NCBI RefSeq assembly: GCF_022682495.2
Contig: NC_071388.1
Span: forward strand, 83,639,073 to 83,703,072
From: Desmodus rotundus
Lineage: Eukaryota > Chordata > Mammalia > Chiroptera > Phyllostomidae
Direction: 5' to 3'
DNA: 64,000 bases
This document shows, piece by piece, positions 34,351 to 46,037 of the stretch. The translations under genes and the position numbers were made by a program. The notes under the pieces are model-generated. The model made no database searches. It was not told the DNA's origin and saw only the letters and a program-made list of their open reading frames with translations. The first letter of the stretch is position 1. The number at the start of each line of letters is the position of its first letter.

Positions 34351-36150
34351 ACATAGATTTGAAAAACATTCACACAGAAACCTACCTGCACAAAGCTGAT
34401 TATAAAAGCCTTATTCATAATTTCCAAAACTGGAAGCAATGAAATGTCCTTTAATAAGTGATGGATAAACAAACAGATAAAAACAAGCCATTGAGTCACA
34501 CCTTGATGGATAAATTTTAAAAGCATCTGGCTAAGATAAAGAAGCCAGAGTGAAAAGGCTACATAATATGTTATTCTACTTATTTATAGTCTGGAAAAGG
34601 AAAAATTATAGAGGCTGTAAACAAAGGAGTGGTTTTCAGGAAATTGGGGAAGGGGCACTGGTCGGAGTTTGAGAGACCCCGCAGGATGTCATACAGAATG
34701 TGACAAAAGAATCAAACTGCATTACCTGTGCATGAAGCGAGATCACTGAAGAGGACGGAGACCAAGTGTTGACCTAAGTAATTTTGGAAATGAGTGGCAT
34801 CTGTACAACTAAGGGCAAAAGAAACAGCACAAGTTATCGCATTCTAATAGAGAAAGTTGCTTCCCACGGGACACAGGTTAGCAACTTTAAAACAAGTATA
34901 TCCACATACTGGAACTGAATAATTAAGTAAATACATAGCCAGTGACGGGAGCCAGGTTTCTCACCACTAGAGCAGGAGATCACAAATAAGCAAGAGAAAA
35001 AGGCTAGAGTGATCCCTACAGCAATGGAAGGGAGTTGGAACCATCAGTATAAATTCATAGTTAGCTTGATACAGATACAGATAGTTACATCAAAAAATAT
35101 GTATAGATATGTGTTTAAATATATAAGTATATATGATCTTTTCCTGTTAACTGAGAAAGCCAAGAATTAATGATATCCCAGGGACAATGAGTACACCTAG
35201 AACCCAGACCTTAATTTCTAATACCTTTCTCCGATTAAACAAACAAAAAACAAACAAACAAACAACATCTCAAAACATAAATAAAAATTCGTGCTGCCCA
35301 GAGAAATGACTGACTTAAGAACTGGGGCAGGAAACGCACGGGTAACCCGTAGTCACCGTGCCAGGAAATAAGCAGGTGCTCAGACAGGAAAACTCAGTGC
35401 ACATCAAAATGAGCCAAGTGAGAGGGCTCCCGACGCCGCATGCTGGCGCGCTTAAGCAACAAAACGAGGTAATATTAGATTATAACCTAAAGCATAAAAT
35501 AAACTTCCACGAGTCCCTACTGATACACATAAATGGTTAAAAGGATAAATAATACACATAAACAAATAAATAAATTAGAATAAACAAATTTCCTGAGCAG
35601 AAAAATTCCAGAAATATTATATACATGCTCCATCCTTAAAGAGGTGGAACAGAACTCCTCATTCCGTAAATGTGGTTTATACATAGTGACTTTCTTCCAA
35701 ATAGTACAGTAAAGAAGGGGGCTGGGTGAGTATATCCAGGCAGTCAACATTAAACTTAATAGATATGTAGCATTGGTAGTACATACCCTAGATATGATGG
35801 GATGCGAATGAGATTTTACCTCTGTGATTTTTCTCCCCAAAGTATTTAATCCCAGTACAATCATGAGGGGAAAAAAATCAGACAAATTCTAATTGAGGGA
35901 CATTTTACAAAGTAACTGACCAGGACTCCTCAAAAATAAGATACCAAAAATAAGGAAGTCTAAGAAAACGTCACAACCAAAAAAAAAAAAAAAGAACCTA
36001 AGGAGACATGATATGATGATTAAATATATTTTGGTACCTAGGACAGACTTTTAGAACAGATAAAGGACAATAAGTGAAAGCAATGGAAATCTGAATAAAG
36101 TATGGTCTTTAGTTTTTAATAATGTATCAATATTGCAAAAGGATAATACA
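34351..36150 (+). mobile_element. Old L1 (L1M-type) 3' region, sense
   Basis: The 5' part matches the end of L1 ORF2/3'UTR: ttattcataatttccaaaactgg, aatgtcctttaataagtg, atggataaacaaac, gaagccagagtgaaaaggct, ctggaaaaggaaaaattatag. Further on, tcaaactgcattacctgtgcatg and gggacattttacaaagtaactg with actcctcaaaaataag match the long 3'UTR of an old L1M subfamily. An A15 run lies at 35976-35990. The minus-strand frame 35517-35885 is incidental. Confidence 0.6.
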
Positions 36151-36525
36151 TTAAGGAATCTTTTCTTCTTAACCTTGCATTTTCTCCTTCTCGCTCTCCC
36201 CCCCCTCACAAACACACAAAAAGCGTGTACACACAACGACTCACACGACGCACCAACACTGACACACTGTGGCACTATGGCATGGTGTTTACCTTCAGTA
36301 ACTCCATAGTTATTTCACTTCAAAAAAGACATGACCAAGAATAATTTTGAGTGCTTATCTAACATCTGTTCTATGAAAAAAAAATCACTTCTAAACCTCT
36401 GCATTTCTAAACGATTGAATCTTAAAGACACAAAAAAATCAAAATTATTTTTAAAATCTATTTTCTTTTTGATGAGTCTTATTAAGTGATTGGGATTTTC
36501 ATAATTAAAAATATTTGTAGTAATC
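36151..36525. other. Unassigned DNA
   Basis: Includes a C-rich/CACA patch at about 36190-36270 with several CG dinucleotides. No gene recognised. Confidence 0.3.
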
Positions 36526-36540
36526 AGAAAGAAAAATTTT

Positions 36541-36799
36541 AATTATTTTATTTTATTATTATTATTATTATTAATCTTTCCGTGAGGATATGTTTTATTG
36601 ATTTTAGAGAGAGAGGGAAGGAGAGAGAGAGGGAAGTAGAGAGAGAGATGTGAGAGAGAAACATTGGTGCATTGCCTCCTGTATGCACCCCAACTGGGAT
36701 GGAATCTGAAACCTGGGTATGTGTCCGGATAGGGCATTGAATGGGCACATGTTTGGTGTACTGGACAATGCTCCAACCAACTGAGCCACCTGGCTAAGG
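36541..36799 (-). mobile_element. Ves-type SINE, copy 4, antisense
   Basis: An (ATT)n tail (36551-36573) is followed by a GA-rich block (gagagagggaaggagagaga), then gaaacattggtgcattgcct, gtatgcaccccaactgggatgg and caactgagccacctggctaagg, the reverse complement of the tRNA-like head. Flanks agaaagaaaaatttt (36526-36540) and agaaagagatttt (36800-36812) look like an eroded target-site duplication. The overlapping open frames here are SINE-derived. Confidence 0.85.
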
Positions 36800-36812
36800 A
36801 GAAAGAGATTTT

Positions 36813-37426
36813 CTGAACATTCACAGAAGTACATTTGAATATTAACTATACTGTTATTGACTTCCTACTTCTCAAATTTAAATTGCAGAATTTAAAATTG
36901 ATCTTTCAAATAACATCTCCCATGTATTTTTTTTTTGCGCTTTTATTTTTACAATGAACGAAAGGAACTCAGAAGACTTTTGTATAACTGACAAATGCAA
37001 AGTCTTACTAGAGTAATAAATTATCTTTGATATTTGGCTCTTCTTTAACTGATAAGCTTTGAAAGTATTTTTGTAAATGGATATATGCAAGGATAATGTC
37101 ATTGTCTTAAAAATTATGTGACTACTATAACATTTCTCATATGAAAAATACTCTTGGTCAGATAGGAAGGTATTTAAAATTTTTGCTTCAGTTTCTTAAT
37201 ATGCTGAGAGAAAGTATGACATCTTTGGTCTTTGGTTTTTGAATAACAAAAGAGATTACAGTTCATCATTTTTTACCATTTAAACTATCAAAATTTCAAG
37301 ATCCAAATAATGTCGCTGATTTGATGTTTGTATTCTAACACAAATAATTAAAATAGAAGAAGACTAGTTTGAAAAAGCCATATGTAAATAAAAAATTTAA
37401 ATGACTTGTAAAATCATTCACATTGT
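36813..37426. other. Unassigned AT-rich DNA
   Basis: No gene or repeat family recognised. Confidence 0.3.
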
Positions 37427-37492
37427 TTTCTTTTTTTTTAAATGTATTGGTGTTCAATTACAGCTGTCCTGACTTTTTCCCCATTGCTCATT
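37427..37492 (-). mobile_element. Very short L1 3' end, antisense
   Basis: Poly-T (tttcttttttttaaatg), then tattggtgttcaattacagct and cctgactttttccccattgc. This is the reverse complement of the tail-adjacent L1 3' end seen at 39238-39481. Confidence 0.5.
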
Positions 37493-38590
37493 CCAATTAT
37501 AACTGTATATTATTAGAACTTAAATTGAGTGATCTGCATTAGGGTAAAATTGTTTTAAGAATCTCTGTGAATACTAATTTTCTCTGTTCTATATTGATTT
37601 TGTTTTTTAAAAGTCTCCTTTTTTTAGATTTTATTAATGAAAAATGTATGTAACAGTTCTGATAAGTCAAAATGGCTCCTGGCTCTTAGTGCTATATAAA
37701 TGTCTATGGAGTAGGGGTCATGAGCCGAGTGTTACAGGTAGTGAGCTGGGTCTCAGACACCGGGTGGCTCATCCAGTGCACAGATAGAAGTGATGGGGCC
37801 AGGACTGTCATTCTTTTTCTTGTGATTTCAAGCTTTAAAATTGTCATGTAGTAATAATTTGTTATCACCAATATAAAGTATTACACATGGCCAAATGAAT
37901 CCTTACCGTTGCTTGTGGAACTGTGGTGTCCTAAATTTTGCTTCAGGATCCAGGTCCAGTAGTTTTATCATAGGCTCAGTGGGCCATCACTGTTATTGGA
38001 AAACCAGTGACCAATTAATAATGTCTAAAATCTGGAAAAATTATTTCAGGAACTGCATAAATACGTAAAACAAAATGATAAAACCTCACTCCTCTATCTC
38101 ACCTGGTATTCAGAAATGTAGACAATTTTTATTTCATAAATTGTTCTGATTTTGTCCCAACAAAGTCATTGAAATTGGGGAAATTTTCTAATAATGTATT
38201 TTAATATTTCCTTTCATTTTGACTTATTCACAAATTTATTATGGTGAATTTTTAATCAGCATTATTATATAAGTACTCTGAACATACAAGCTGCATTTGT
38301 AAATGCTAAACTAATAAAATCATAAAATCATAATAACATAATAACATAATGTCATTGAAAAGTGACATTAAATACATTATTTCAGCAAATTACTATTTCA
38401 AATTGTGCCATGATCAAAATTTCTGAAAATGTGACATCTGCTCCCCTGAGTGATTCAATGCTATTATAAAACTCCAAAATTATTTCATATTATAGATCAT
38501 CACTCTTTATCTAGTAATCTGACAGATTCTTCACAAAGCATGAGATCATAACATCAGATAAAAAGTTTACTGGCAACAGACTGAGGGTTC
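37493..38590. other. Unassigned DNA
   Basis: AT-rich, with a local ATAACATA/ATAAAATCATA repetition near 38315-38350. No gene recognised. Confidence 0.35.
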
Positions 38591-38599
38591 TAGAAAAGA

Positions 38600-38885
38600 G
38601 GGGCTTTGGAGGGTTGGGTGACAAAGATGAAGCTATTGAGAAGTGTAGATTGGTAGTTACGACACAGTCACTCTTGTCATATAAGTAAAATGTGTCTTGT
38701 CGGGGGCATAATATACACAGAGAAAACAGAGTCAGGAACATTGTATGGCTATGTATGGTGCCAGCTGGTTACTGCAGATATGAGAACTCCTTGTAAAATG
38801 TGGGGTTGTCTAACCACTAGGCTGTACACCTAAAACTAACACAGAATAATATTAAATGTAAACTGTAATTGAAAAAATATAAAAA
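38600..38885 (+). mobile_element. L1 3' end, sense
   Basis: tgtagattggtagttacgac, a diverged middle, ggctatgtatggtgccagctgg, gtctaaccactaggctgtacac and ctaaaactaacacag, ending in attgaaaaaatataaaaag. This is a familiar mammalian L1 3'UTR layout. 5'-truncated. Confidence 0.6.
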
Positions 38886-39223
38886 GTTAACTGCTACTCT
38901 ATTCCTTTCTTCTTTGTAGAATGTGGTTGTATAGAGAAGTTTTTATGAAAAGTTGGGGGAAAAGGAAATAAATTTAGTTTTTTATACTTAATTTTTAGTT
39001 TAAAAAAATCCAGAAGAGATGGGAGGTAGGTAATTGGGAGACACAAGCATAGTGGAGACTGAGTGAATGAAAGTTCTACCTACTTCAGAGTATGCAGAAT
39101 GACTATCATCTGGGTCAAATTACACTGGGGTTGGTTTTTAATTTTGAGTATCTACACTGCTGTGCCTGATATATTGAGTCAGTGTCGCAAGTGAGATTTT
39201 TAAAAATCTCTTCCAACAGAATC
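38886..39223. other. Unassigned DNA, possibly old L1
   Basis: No family assigned. It ends in the left copy of the target-site duplication of the next element. Confidence 0.3.
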
Positions 39224-39237
39224 AAAATTAACTCTTT

Positions 39238-39481
39238 TTAAAAATTTTTTTAATTAAAATTTTTTTAATTTTAATTTTGTATTGTTATTCAATTACAATT
39301 GTGTGCCTTTTCTCCCCATCCCTCCACCCCACCCCAGCTGAACCCACCTCCCTCCCCCACCTCCACCCTCCCCCTTGATTTTGTCCATGTGTCCTTTACA
39401 GTAGTTCTTGTAATCCCCTCTCCTCACTGTCCCCTCCCCACTCCCCCCTGCCCATTGTTAGATTGTTCTTAACTTCAATGC
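39238..39481 (-). mobile_element. Young 5'-truncated L1 3' end, antisense, with perfect target-site duplication
   Basis: T-rich tail, then tgttattcaattacaattgtg, a C-rich block (ccatccctccaccccacccc), then gattttgtccatgtgtcctt. Perfect 14-bp copies of aaaattaactcttt flank it (39224-39237 and 39482-39495), the signature of target-primed reverse transcription. Confidence 0.8.
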
Positions 39482-39495
39482 AAAATTAACTCTTT

Positions 39496-40035
39496 AAAAA
39501 GAATGAGTTTAGTTTGGAGTTGAGGAAGGGAGAAATAGGTAGAGCATAGAGGATTTTGGGGGAAGTGAAAATGCCCAGTATGGTACCATAATAATAGATA
39601 CGAGTCATTATACACCAACATTATGCAACATAAAACACCAAATATAAAGTTTAATGTAAAGTATGAACTTTGGAATTGCTGGGGCAGGAACTATTATAAA
39701 GGACACATGGACAAAATCGGGGGGATGGTGGGGGTGGGGGAGGGAGGTGGTTCAGCCGGGGTGGGGGGAGGGAAGGGGAAAAAAGGCATACAACTGTAAT
39801 TGAATAACAATAAAAAATAAATTTAAAAAAAAAGTATGAACTTTGAACGATTATGATGTGTCAATGTAAGTTTATCAACTCTAATAAATGTACCACTTTT
39901 GGGGGGCATGCTAATAATTGGGGAGGCTATACATGAATAGGGCAGGGACTATATGTAAAATCTCTGTGTCTTTCCCTCTGTTTAGCTATGAACCTTAAAC
40001 TGCTTTAAAAATCAATCTAATAATATTAAAGGTTA
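39496..40035 (+). mobile_element. Old L1 3'UTR, sense, split by a younger L1 3' end
   Basis: tacgagtcattatacaccaac and taatgtaaagtatgaacttt before, and gattatgatgtgtcaatgta, taaatgtaccacttttgggg, ggaggctatacatgaatag and cttaaactgctttaaaaatc after, form one continuous L1 3' end once the insert at 39673-39830 is removed. Confidence 0.6.
39673..39830 (+). mobile_element. Young 5'-truncated L1 3' end, sense, with perfect target-site duplication
   Basis: aaaggacacatggacaaaat, a G-rich block (gggtgggggagggaggtgg), caactgtaattgaataacaa and an A-rich tail. Perfect 15-bp copies of aaagtatgaactttg flank it (39658-39672 and 39831-39845). It is the near reverse complement of 39238-39481. Confidence 0.8.
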
Positions 40036-41342
40036 AAAGAAAGAACCCATGTACCCAGAAGTCTTTCAATGGAAATAAACAAATGAAAGAGTTTTCCATA
40101 TCCACCTTCGAGCAGTCTGTCTGTGTCTGCTCCAGTTTGGACTCCAAAGTGAAATATTCAATTCATCAGAGGTAAGTAGGGTCTACTGAAGAAGCATCAA
40201 TAAATTAAGCATTTCTACCTGAATTTACCTGTTTTTTATCATGACAACTGAAATCTGAAATTACTAGTCTTGAGGCAGAATAAGTTTTCACAAACATTTT
40301 CATATATGCTAGTTTTAGAACATACAATTTTATCCATACTTCATAGAATTAACTTTGCCATATATCTATCGGGCTTACTTTGTTTTTTGAAATTGAAGGA
40401 TAATTTTGGAGGGTAGTTGGGAGGTCTATGATAAATATTCCAAACACATATAGGGCAAAGATATTTTATTCTTCATTTTACTATTTATACCATAACGTAC
40501 TCATGATATAGATAAACAGACAATATAAACTTTCATTCAAAAGCTTTTTTATACTTAAATTTTTCAAACTCCTTCATAGATTCTTTATTTTTTATTATAA
40601 ATATTAAAAATAGCAGCCAAGTTGTTCTTAAGCAAATGCTCAGTTTCAGGCCTGCATCCAATTATTTTCCTTTAAACTTCTGACCTGGTGAAAAAATCAG
40701 GGCCTCTTTCCAACAGGAAAGTTTACTTTTTTGTCATTCTTAGATGGGGGAGCATTGGGAACAGGAATAAAAGCAGGCTTCATCTCATTTGTCTCTATCT
40801 GCGGGCACAAGGCCAAAAGTCAGCATGCCTCCAAGTTAAAAAGAGCTGAGAGTGTTATAAAACATGTTTCCACCTTTCTGCCCTTTTTGGGTTGAATACA
40901 GGGTGGATTGTCTACCTTGGCAGCTCTTAAAGTTAGTCACAAAAAGATACAGGAAGGCTCAGAAAAACTTCACTGTCCAGAATGACATTCTTAGCTATGG
41001 GATTGAAAACTGTACTATAGAAAGAGGCATGATTTGATAGCTTAAAATGACAAAATTTCATAAAAAATATTGTTTCTTAGAAAGCTAAGATGATAAAATA
41101 CATCTTCAAAATTTTAAGCTTTCCTAAAAGCATACCATAGGGGCTGTGGCCACCTCTCCTGCATGCAGCTGTATTCTATAATGAAGTTTTCACTAGCCTT
41201 AATGACAGATGCAAGTATGACTCAAACAGAATTTCATTTGCTTGGTTTTGTACCAAAAGCAAAATGACCTTTGCATATATAAGTAAGTTATAAGAGCACC
41301 AAGTCCATAAAAGATGCCTACAGAAAATTCAGGTTCCTTATA
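40036..41342. other. Unassigned DNA left of Tigger1
   Basis: AT-rich DNA with a mixed patch at 40640-40960 that matches no repeat I recognise. No exon found. Confidence 0.35.
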
Positions 41343-41427
41343 CAGGCATGTCTCCTTTTGTTACGCATTGCTTTATGGCGCTTGTGTTTTACAGATACTG
41401 TGTTTTATACAAATTAAAGGTTTGTGG

Positions 41428-41619
41428 AAGCCCTGGCTTGGTGGCTCACTTGGTTGGACCATCATCCCATACAACAAGAGGTTTCCGGTTCAATCCCTGG
41501 CTGGGTTGCATATGGGAGGCAACTGATCAATATTTCTCTCTCACATCAATGTTTCCCTCTCTCTCTCTCTCAAATCAATAAATATATCCTTGGGTGAGGA
41601 TTAAAAACGAACAAACAAA
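41428..41619 (+). mobile_element. Ves-type SINE, copy 5, inserted in Tigger1
   Basis: Head aagccctggcttggtggctc, B-box-like ggttcaatccc, then gggaggcaactgatcaata, a CT-rich block, and an A-rich tail. Perfect 12-bp duplication aaaggtttgtgg at 41416-41427 and 41620-41631. The two Tigger1 flanks join exactly when it is removed. Confidence 0.9.
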
Positions 41620-42006
41620 AAAGGTTTGTGGCAACCCTCCTCAAGTTCATCAGCATAATTTTCCCAAGAATATTTTCTCACTTCATTCTGTGTCACATTT
41701 TGGTAATTCTCTCAATATTCTAATTTTTTTTCAATATTATTTGTTTTTTAAATTATTTTTTTCATTATTGTTATTATTTCATTATTATTTGCTATGGTGG
41801 TTCACTATAAGTAATCTTTTATGTTACTATTGTGATCGTTTTGAGGTTCGATGAAACACAACCCTATGGGAGGGGAGGGTAACTTAATTGTATGTATTCT
41901 CACTACTCCACTGACTTGCCTTTCCCCAATCTCTCTTGCGCTCCTCGGGAATCCTTATTTCCTGAGACACAACAATATTGGAATTAGGCCAATTAATAAT
42001 TGTACA

Positions 42007-43187
42007 ATGGCTTCTAAGTGTTCAAGTGAAAGGAAAAGTTGCTTGTCTCTCAAGTTAAATCAACAGCTAAAAATGATGAAGCTAATTGTGGAGGGTTTGT
42101 TGAAAGCTAAGAAAGGCTGAAAGATAGATTTCTTGTTCCAAACAGTAAAGTTGTGAATGCAAAGGAGAAGTTCCTTAGGGAAATTAAAGTGCTACTCCAG
42201 TGAACATACAAACAATAAGAAAGCAAAACAGCCTTATTGCTGATACGGAGAAAGTTTTAGTGATCTATATAGATCAAACCAGCCACAACATTTTCTTAGG
42301 GCAAAAACTAATCCAGAGCAAAGCTCCAACTCTTTTCAATTCAATGATGGCTGATATAGGTGAGGAAATTGCAAAAGAAAGGTTTGAAGCCAACAAAGTT
42401 TGGTTCACAAGGTTTAAGGAAAAAAACCATGTATATAACACAAAAGTGTAAGTTGAAGCAGCAAGTGCTGAGGTAAAAGCTGCAGTAAATTATCCACAAA
42501 ACCTAGCTAAAATAATTAATGGAAGTGGCTACACTAAACAACAGATTTTCCATGTAGATGAAACAGCCTCATATGTAATAGAAGGCTTTCATAGCTACAA
42601 GGAGAAGTCAATACCTGGCTTCAAAGCTTCAAAGAACAGGCTGACTCTTTGCTAGGAGCTAATGCAGCTGGTGACTTTAAGTTGAAACCCATGCTTACTT
42701 ATAATTCTAAAAAATCTTAGGGCCCTTAAGACTTATGGTAAATCTGTTCCACCTTGTGCTCTATCAATAGAACAACACAGCCTGGATGAGAGCACCTTTG
42801 TTTACAACATGGTTTCCTAAATAATTTAAGCCCACTCTTGGGACCTATTGCTCAGAATAAAAGGTACCTTTTAAAATATTACTGCTTATTGGCAATACAC
42901 CTGATCGCCCAAGAGCTCTGATGGAGATGCACAAGATTAGTGCTGTTTTTGTGCCTGCTCACATACCATCAACTCTGCAGCCCATGGGTCTGGGAGTAGT
43001 TTTGACTTTCAAGTCTTATATGTAAGAAATACATTTTGTAAGGCTGTAGCTGCCATATAGTGATTCCTCTGATGGATCTGGACAAAGTATACTGAAAACC
43101 TTCTGGAAATGATTCGCCATTCTAAATGCCATTAAGAATATTTGTGATTCTTGGAAGAGTCAAAGTATCAACACTAAATAAAGTTTA
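42007..43187 (+). pseudogene. Tigger1 transposase, N-terminal and catalytic part, inactivated
   Basis: The frame starts MASKCSSERKS at 42007, the known Tigger1 N-terminus, which carries the pogo-like DNA-binding domain. Homology then jumps between frames: 42200-42451 gives [11 protein letters not shown] and [20 protein letters not shown]. The DDE/D catalytic core follows. The first Asp survives in HVDETAS (codon 42557-42559). The second site reads IGNTPDRPRALMEM, with Gly (42891-42893) where the family has Asp. The third reads LQPMGLGVV, with Gly (42987-42989) in place of Asp. A functional enzyme excises and reinserts the element at TA. Here, stops, frameshifts and two lost catalytic residues rule that out. 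The C-terminal part continues at 51307. Confidence 0.85.
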
Positions 43188-44104
43188 AAAGAAGTTGAAT
43201 CTGGGGGTCTGAGATGGCTGCAGATCAACTGGAAGCTCCATCCACTTGCTCCCAGACCCGGACTGGTCTTGCAGCTAAACCACAGAAATCCAGCGGAAAG
43301 TGAGTGAGAGCATGTGTGGATGAGAGTGCAGGGAGTGGTTGAGAGTATTTGAGTGCCTGTCTGCCTGTGAGAGCACTCAAGGGCAGGTGGCCTTGGCTGT
43401 CCTGGCAGAGCCACTGCCATTGCTGCCACAGCCACCACCCAGTCCATCATGGCCAGCTGCACAGATCTGGAGTGGGAGACATTTTGTGTCATTTTCAATA
43501 TCCTCATTGGGAAGGTATTGCAGATTACAAAAAAGCAGCTGTGCTTCATAGCCTGGACTTGCCACTGTGACCTCCACGCCTGCTGGGACAGGCCGTGAAC
43601 TCCACTGCTGCAGTGGGAGCCAGGGTCCAGGGTACTACAACACTTGCCTCTGAGGGAGCTGTAGCCTCCACAGCCCTGGGTGCTGCTGGAACAGTGACCA
43701 GGAGAGAGTCTGACTGAGAAGCCTGCAGATCAATGGAGGAGCCAGTGCTGGGGGCACAGAGAAGCAGCCAGGGTGGCATTTGTGGCAGAGACCATGGCGG
43801 AAGTGCAGCAGTGGGAGCACAGGGATGGGAGTCTGAGGTAGAGACTTGCTGTAGGAAAAGGTGCAAGCACCCTGCTACCATCCCATGTTATACTTTTGAT
43901 GATGGATTGTTCCCTTTTTTCTCCCACCCCATCAGGATAATATGTGACTGGAAAGAAGATGCACACAGGACATATTCTATTGATTTGTGAGAAAAGAGGA
44001 GAGAAGTCAGTATGAGAGAGGAGAGTCAATAGATGGCCTCCTGTACATGCCCTGAGTGGGGATCCAACCTATCCCTAGAAGCCATCTCAACGCAGAGGCT
44101 GGTA

Positions 44105-44256
44105 TACTAGGGTTGAGCCTCTTAGTCAGCCAGACAAGGGAAAGTTCCCACCAAAGAATGGACCAATAAAAATCAGGTACTAAATACAACAGGAGAATCC
44201 ACATAGCCCACACAAAGGACATTCCTAGAGTACCCAGATCAGAAGATCAAGGAGTC
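44105..44256 (+). repeat. L1 5'UTR repeat, unit 1
   Basis: Shares gttgagcctcttagt, then a diverged stretch, then attc-tagag-ancccagatcag, gatcaaggagtc with unit 2 (45776-45931), in the same orientation and about 1.67 kb apart. Confidence 0.65.
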
Positions 44257-45775
44257 TTCACCTTGGGGGATGTCTGCTCTGAGGAGAGAGAGATGAAAAC
44301 CACTGGAGATAAACCCATCATCTTTTTTTTTTTTTTTAAGGAGCAAGGAGTGTCTGGAGTGGAAGGCACAGGGGAGAGTATTGGTGGAGTGGCTGTAGGA
44401 TTTTCAGAGCCCAGATATACCTGAACTACATAGCAGCCATATTTCTTGGGAATACCTAGCCCCTTCCAGGGGAAAATCAATTACCTTAACATGTGGGATA
44501 CCACCCCCCAAACTCTCTGGAAATCCCCTCACCACAACCTCTGAAATCCTGTTTGCTCCACTCAGCAACTTTTTTTGTTTTTAATTTTTTTTTCAGTTTC
44601 ACACTGTCTTTGTGTTCTTTCTTGTTTGTATGTTTGTTTTCTTCTCTCCCGTCCTGCACCTTAACCCTCGCTGAGGACAAAGCCACATAGACTCAGGAGT
44701 AATCAGAGACTGGTGGTAGAGCACAGCCAATCCATATACACTCCCCCAGAAAACAGACTAGTGCTTCCTCCTCAGAGGAGAGCCACAGAAACATCTATTG
44801 GGCATCTGGCAGACCCAAAATCTGGGCTCTGGAAGCCTAGGGACCCATTCCTGCTGAGTACAGGGAAATAACCCTGGGCAGGCTCAGATTAGTGGCTCAG
44901 GGGAGAGGAAACAAATCCATCCTCTTCCCTGAAGTCTGAAAGTCTCCTGCCATGGGACAAACAGGAATCACAGCTCCCTGTTTCAACGAGAAGTTCTCTC
45001 AGAAATAGTCAGGTCTGCAACTAATATAAGATTGGTAGCAGGCCATCAGGGAGAGGTGGATCCTGTAGTGACCTGGGACATTTATTGACACATCCCTAGA
45101 CCCAATGCTGATAAAAACCAGCTTTTCAGAGCAGCTTGGCCCATTTGAAGGGCAGCCAAGCCCAGAGGAATCAGCCACAAAGTGTATATTGCCTGGAGCT
45201 TCAAAAAGGTAGCTGAGGGCCAGACATGGACAGCATCTGTCATTGGCTTACACCAGACCAAGACATCAGAGTAGTATCCAAAGGGAGAAACCAGAAGGCA
45301 ATATCTAAACTGTGCTGAGACTAATCCATGTAGTTATTTTCTCATTATTTTAGCTATTTTTTCTTTTTCATAGCCTTTTACATTTATTTTTAGTCTATTT
45401 TTTGTTTTATTTTTGGTACTCTAATTTTTCCTATTCTGCTCTTCCCTTGATTACACCATTGTTCCATTCTTCTTTCCCTTTTTTATTTTTGTTACTTTTT
45501 CTGTGTTCCTTTTCCCTGTTTTCCTCTTTCAATTCATTATGAGTAGCAGTTCTCTTCACCTTTCTCCTCTCATAATCATTTTCTTTTGTTTGGTCCTCCC
45601 ATATTCTTTTTTCTTATCCCCTTTCTATACTATTCCATTTCTTTTTTGGCTTTTAATATTCTATGTTCTCTTTTTTGTTGATATTGCTGTGGCGTTCACG
45701 GGGTTGCTTGTTTTGGTGTTATTTTTGTGTTGTTTTGCTTTGTTCTGCCAGTAATATAAAATAGCATACAACACA

Positions 45776-45931
45776 TGGTGGAGGTTGAGCCTCTTAGTTG
45801 GCCAGATGGAGGTGGTTACCCAACTAAGAACAGGCCAAGAGTAATCAGAACCCAAATACAAGGGACGAGTCCATATAACTCACAGAGATGACATTCTTAG
45901 AGCATCCAGATCAGGAGGTCAAGGAGTCTGC
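45776..45931 (+). repeat. L1 5'UTR repeat, unit 2
   Basis: Partner of 44105-44256. It lies directly upstream of the pre-ORF1 sequence (aaggtcaccgcacaagacag). Confidence 0.65.
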
Positions 45932-46037
45932 ACTACTGGGGCCCACAGGACTCTAAACACACAAGGTCACCGCACAAGACAGAGCATCAAAGCAAATCAA
46001 TCTAATACATAGAAACAAGAACAAAGAAGCAACTAAA

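Larger units (their letters stand above)
41343..43202 (+). mobile_element. Tigger1 DNA transposon, left part
   Basis: The terminal inverted repeat starts caggcatgtctcc at 41343 next to a TA (41341-41342). The body follows Tigger1 (pogo-like Tc1/mariner): ttgctttatggcgcttgtg, the aaggtttgtggcaaccct region, and the transposase start at 42007. A Ves SINE interrupts it at 41428-41619, and an L1 cuts it at 43203. The last 15 bp are the target copy duplicated on L1 insertion. The other part is at 51307-52052. Confidence 0.9.
43203..46010 (+). promoter_or_regulatory. L1 5'UTR with internal duplication and pyrimidine-rich tract
   Basis: In L1 the 5'UTR holds the internal Pol II promoter. About 2.8 kb here is long. 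It includes a GC-richer start (43200-43900), a T15 run at about 44322-44337, a segment repeated at 44105-44256 and 45776-45931, and a strongly pyrimidine-rich tract at about 45340-45745. The many open frames in this stretch (for example 43160-43549 and 43546-43881, minus) show no recognisable domains and overlap one another on both strands. Confidence 0.65.

Noticed and set aside
35517..35885. 122-residue minus-strand frame
   Set aside because: It is the antisense of an old L1M 3'UTR and has no recognisable domain, although parts look hydrophobic.
43160..43881. Minus-strand open frames of 111-129 residues overlapping the L1 5'UTR
   Set aside because: They lie in L1 5'UTR sequence, overlap other frames on both strands, are Pro/Ser/Leu-rich from GC composition and show no domain.
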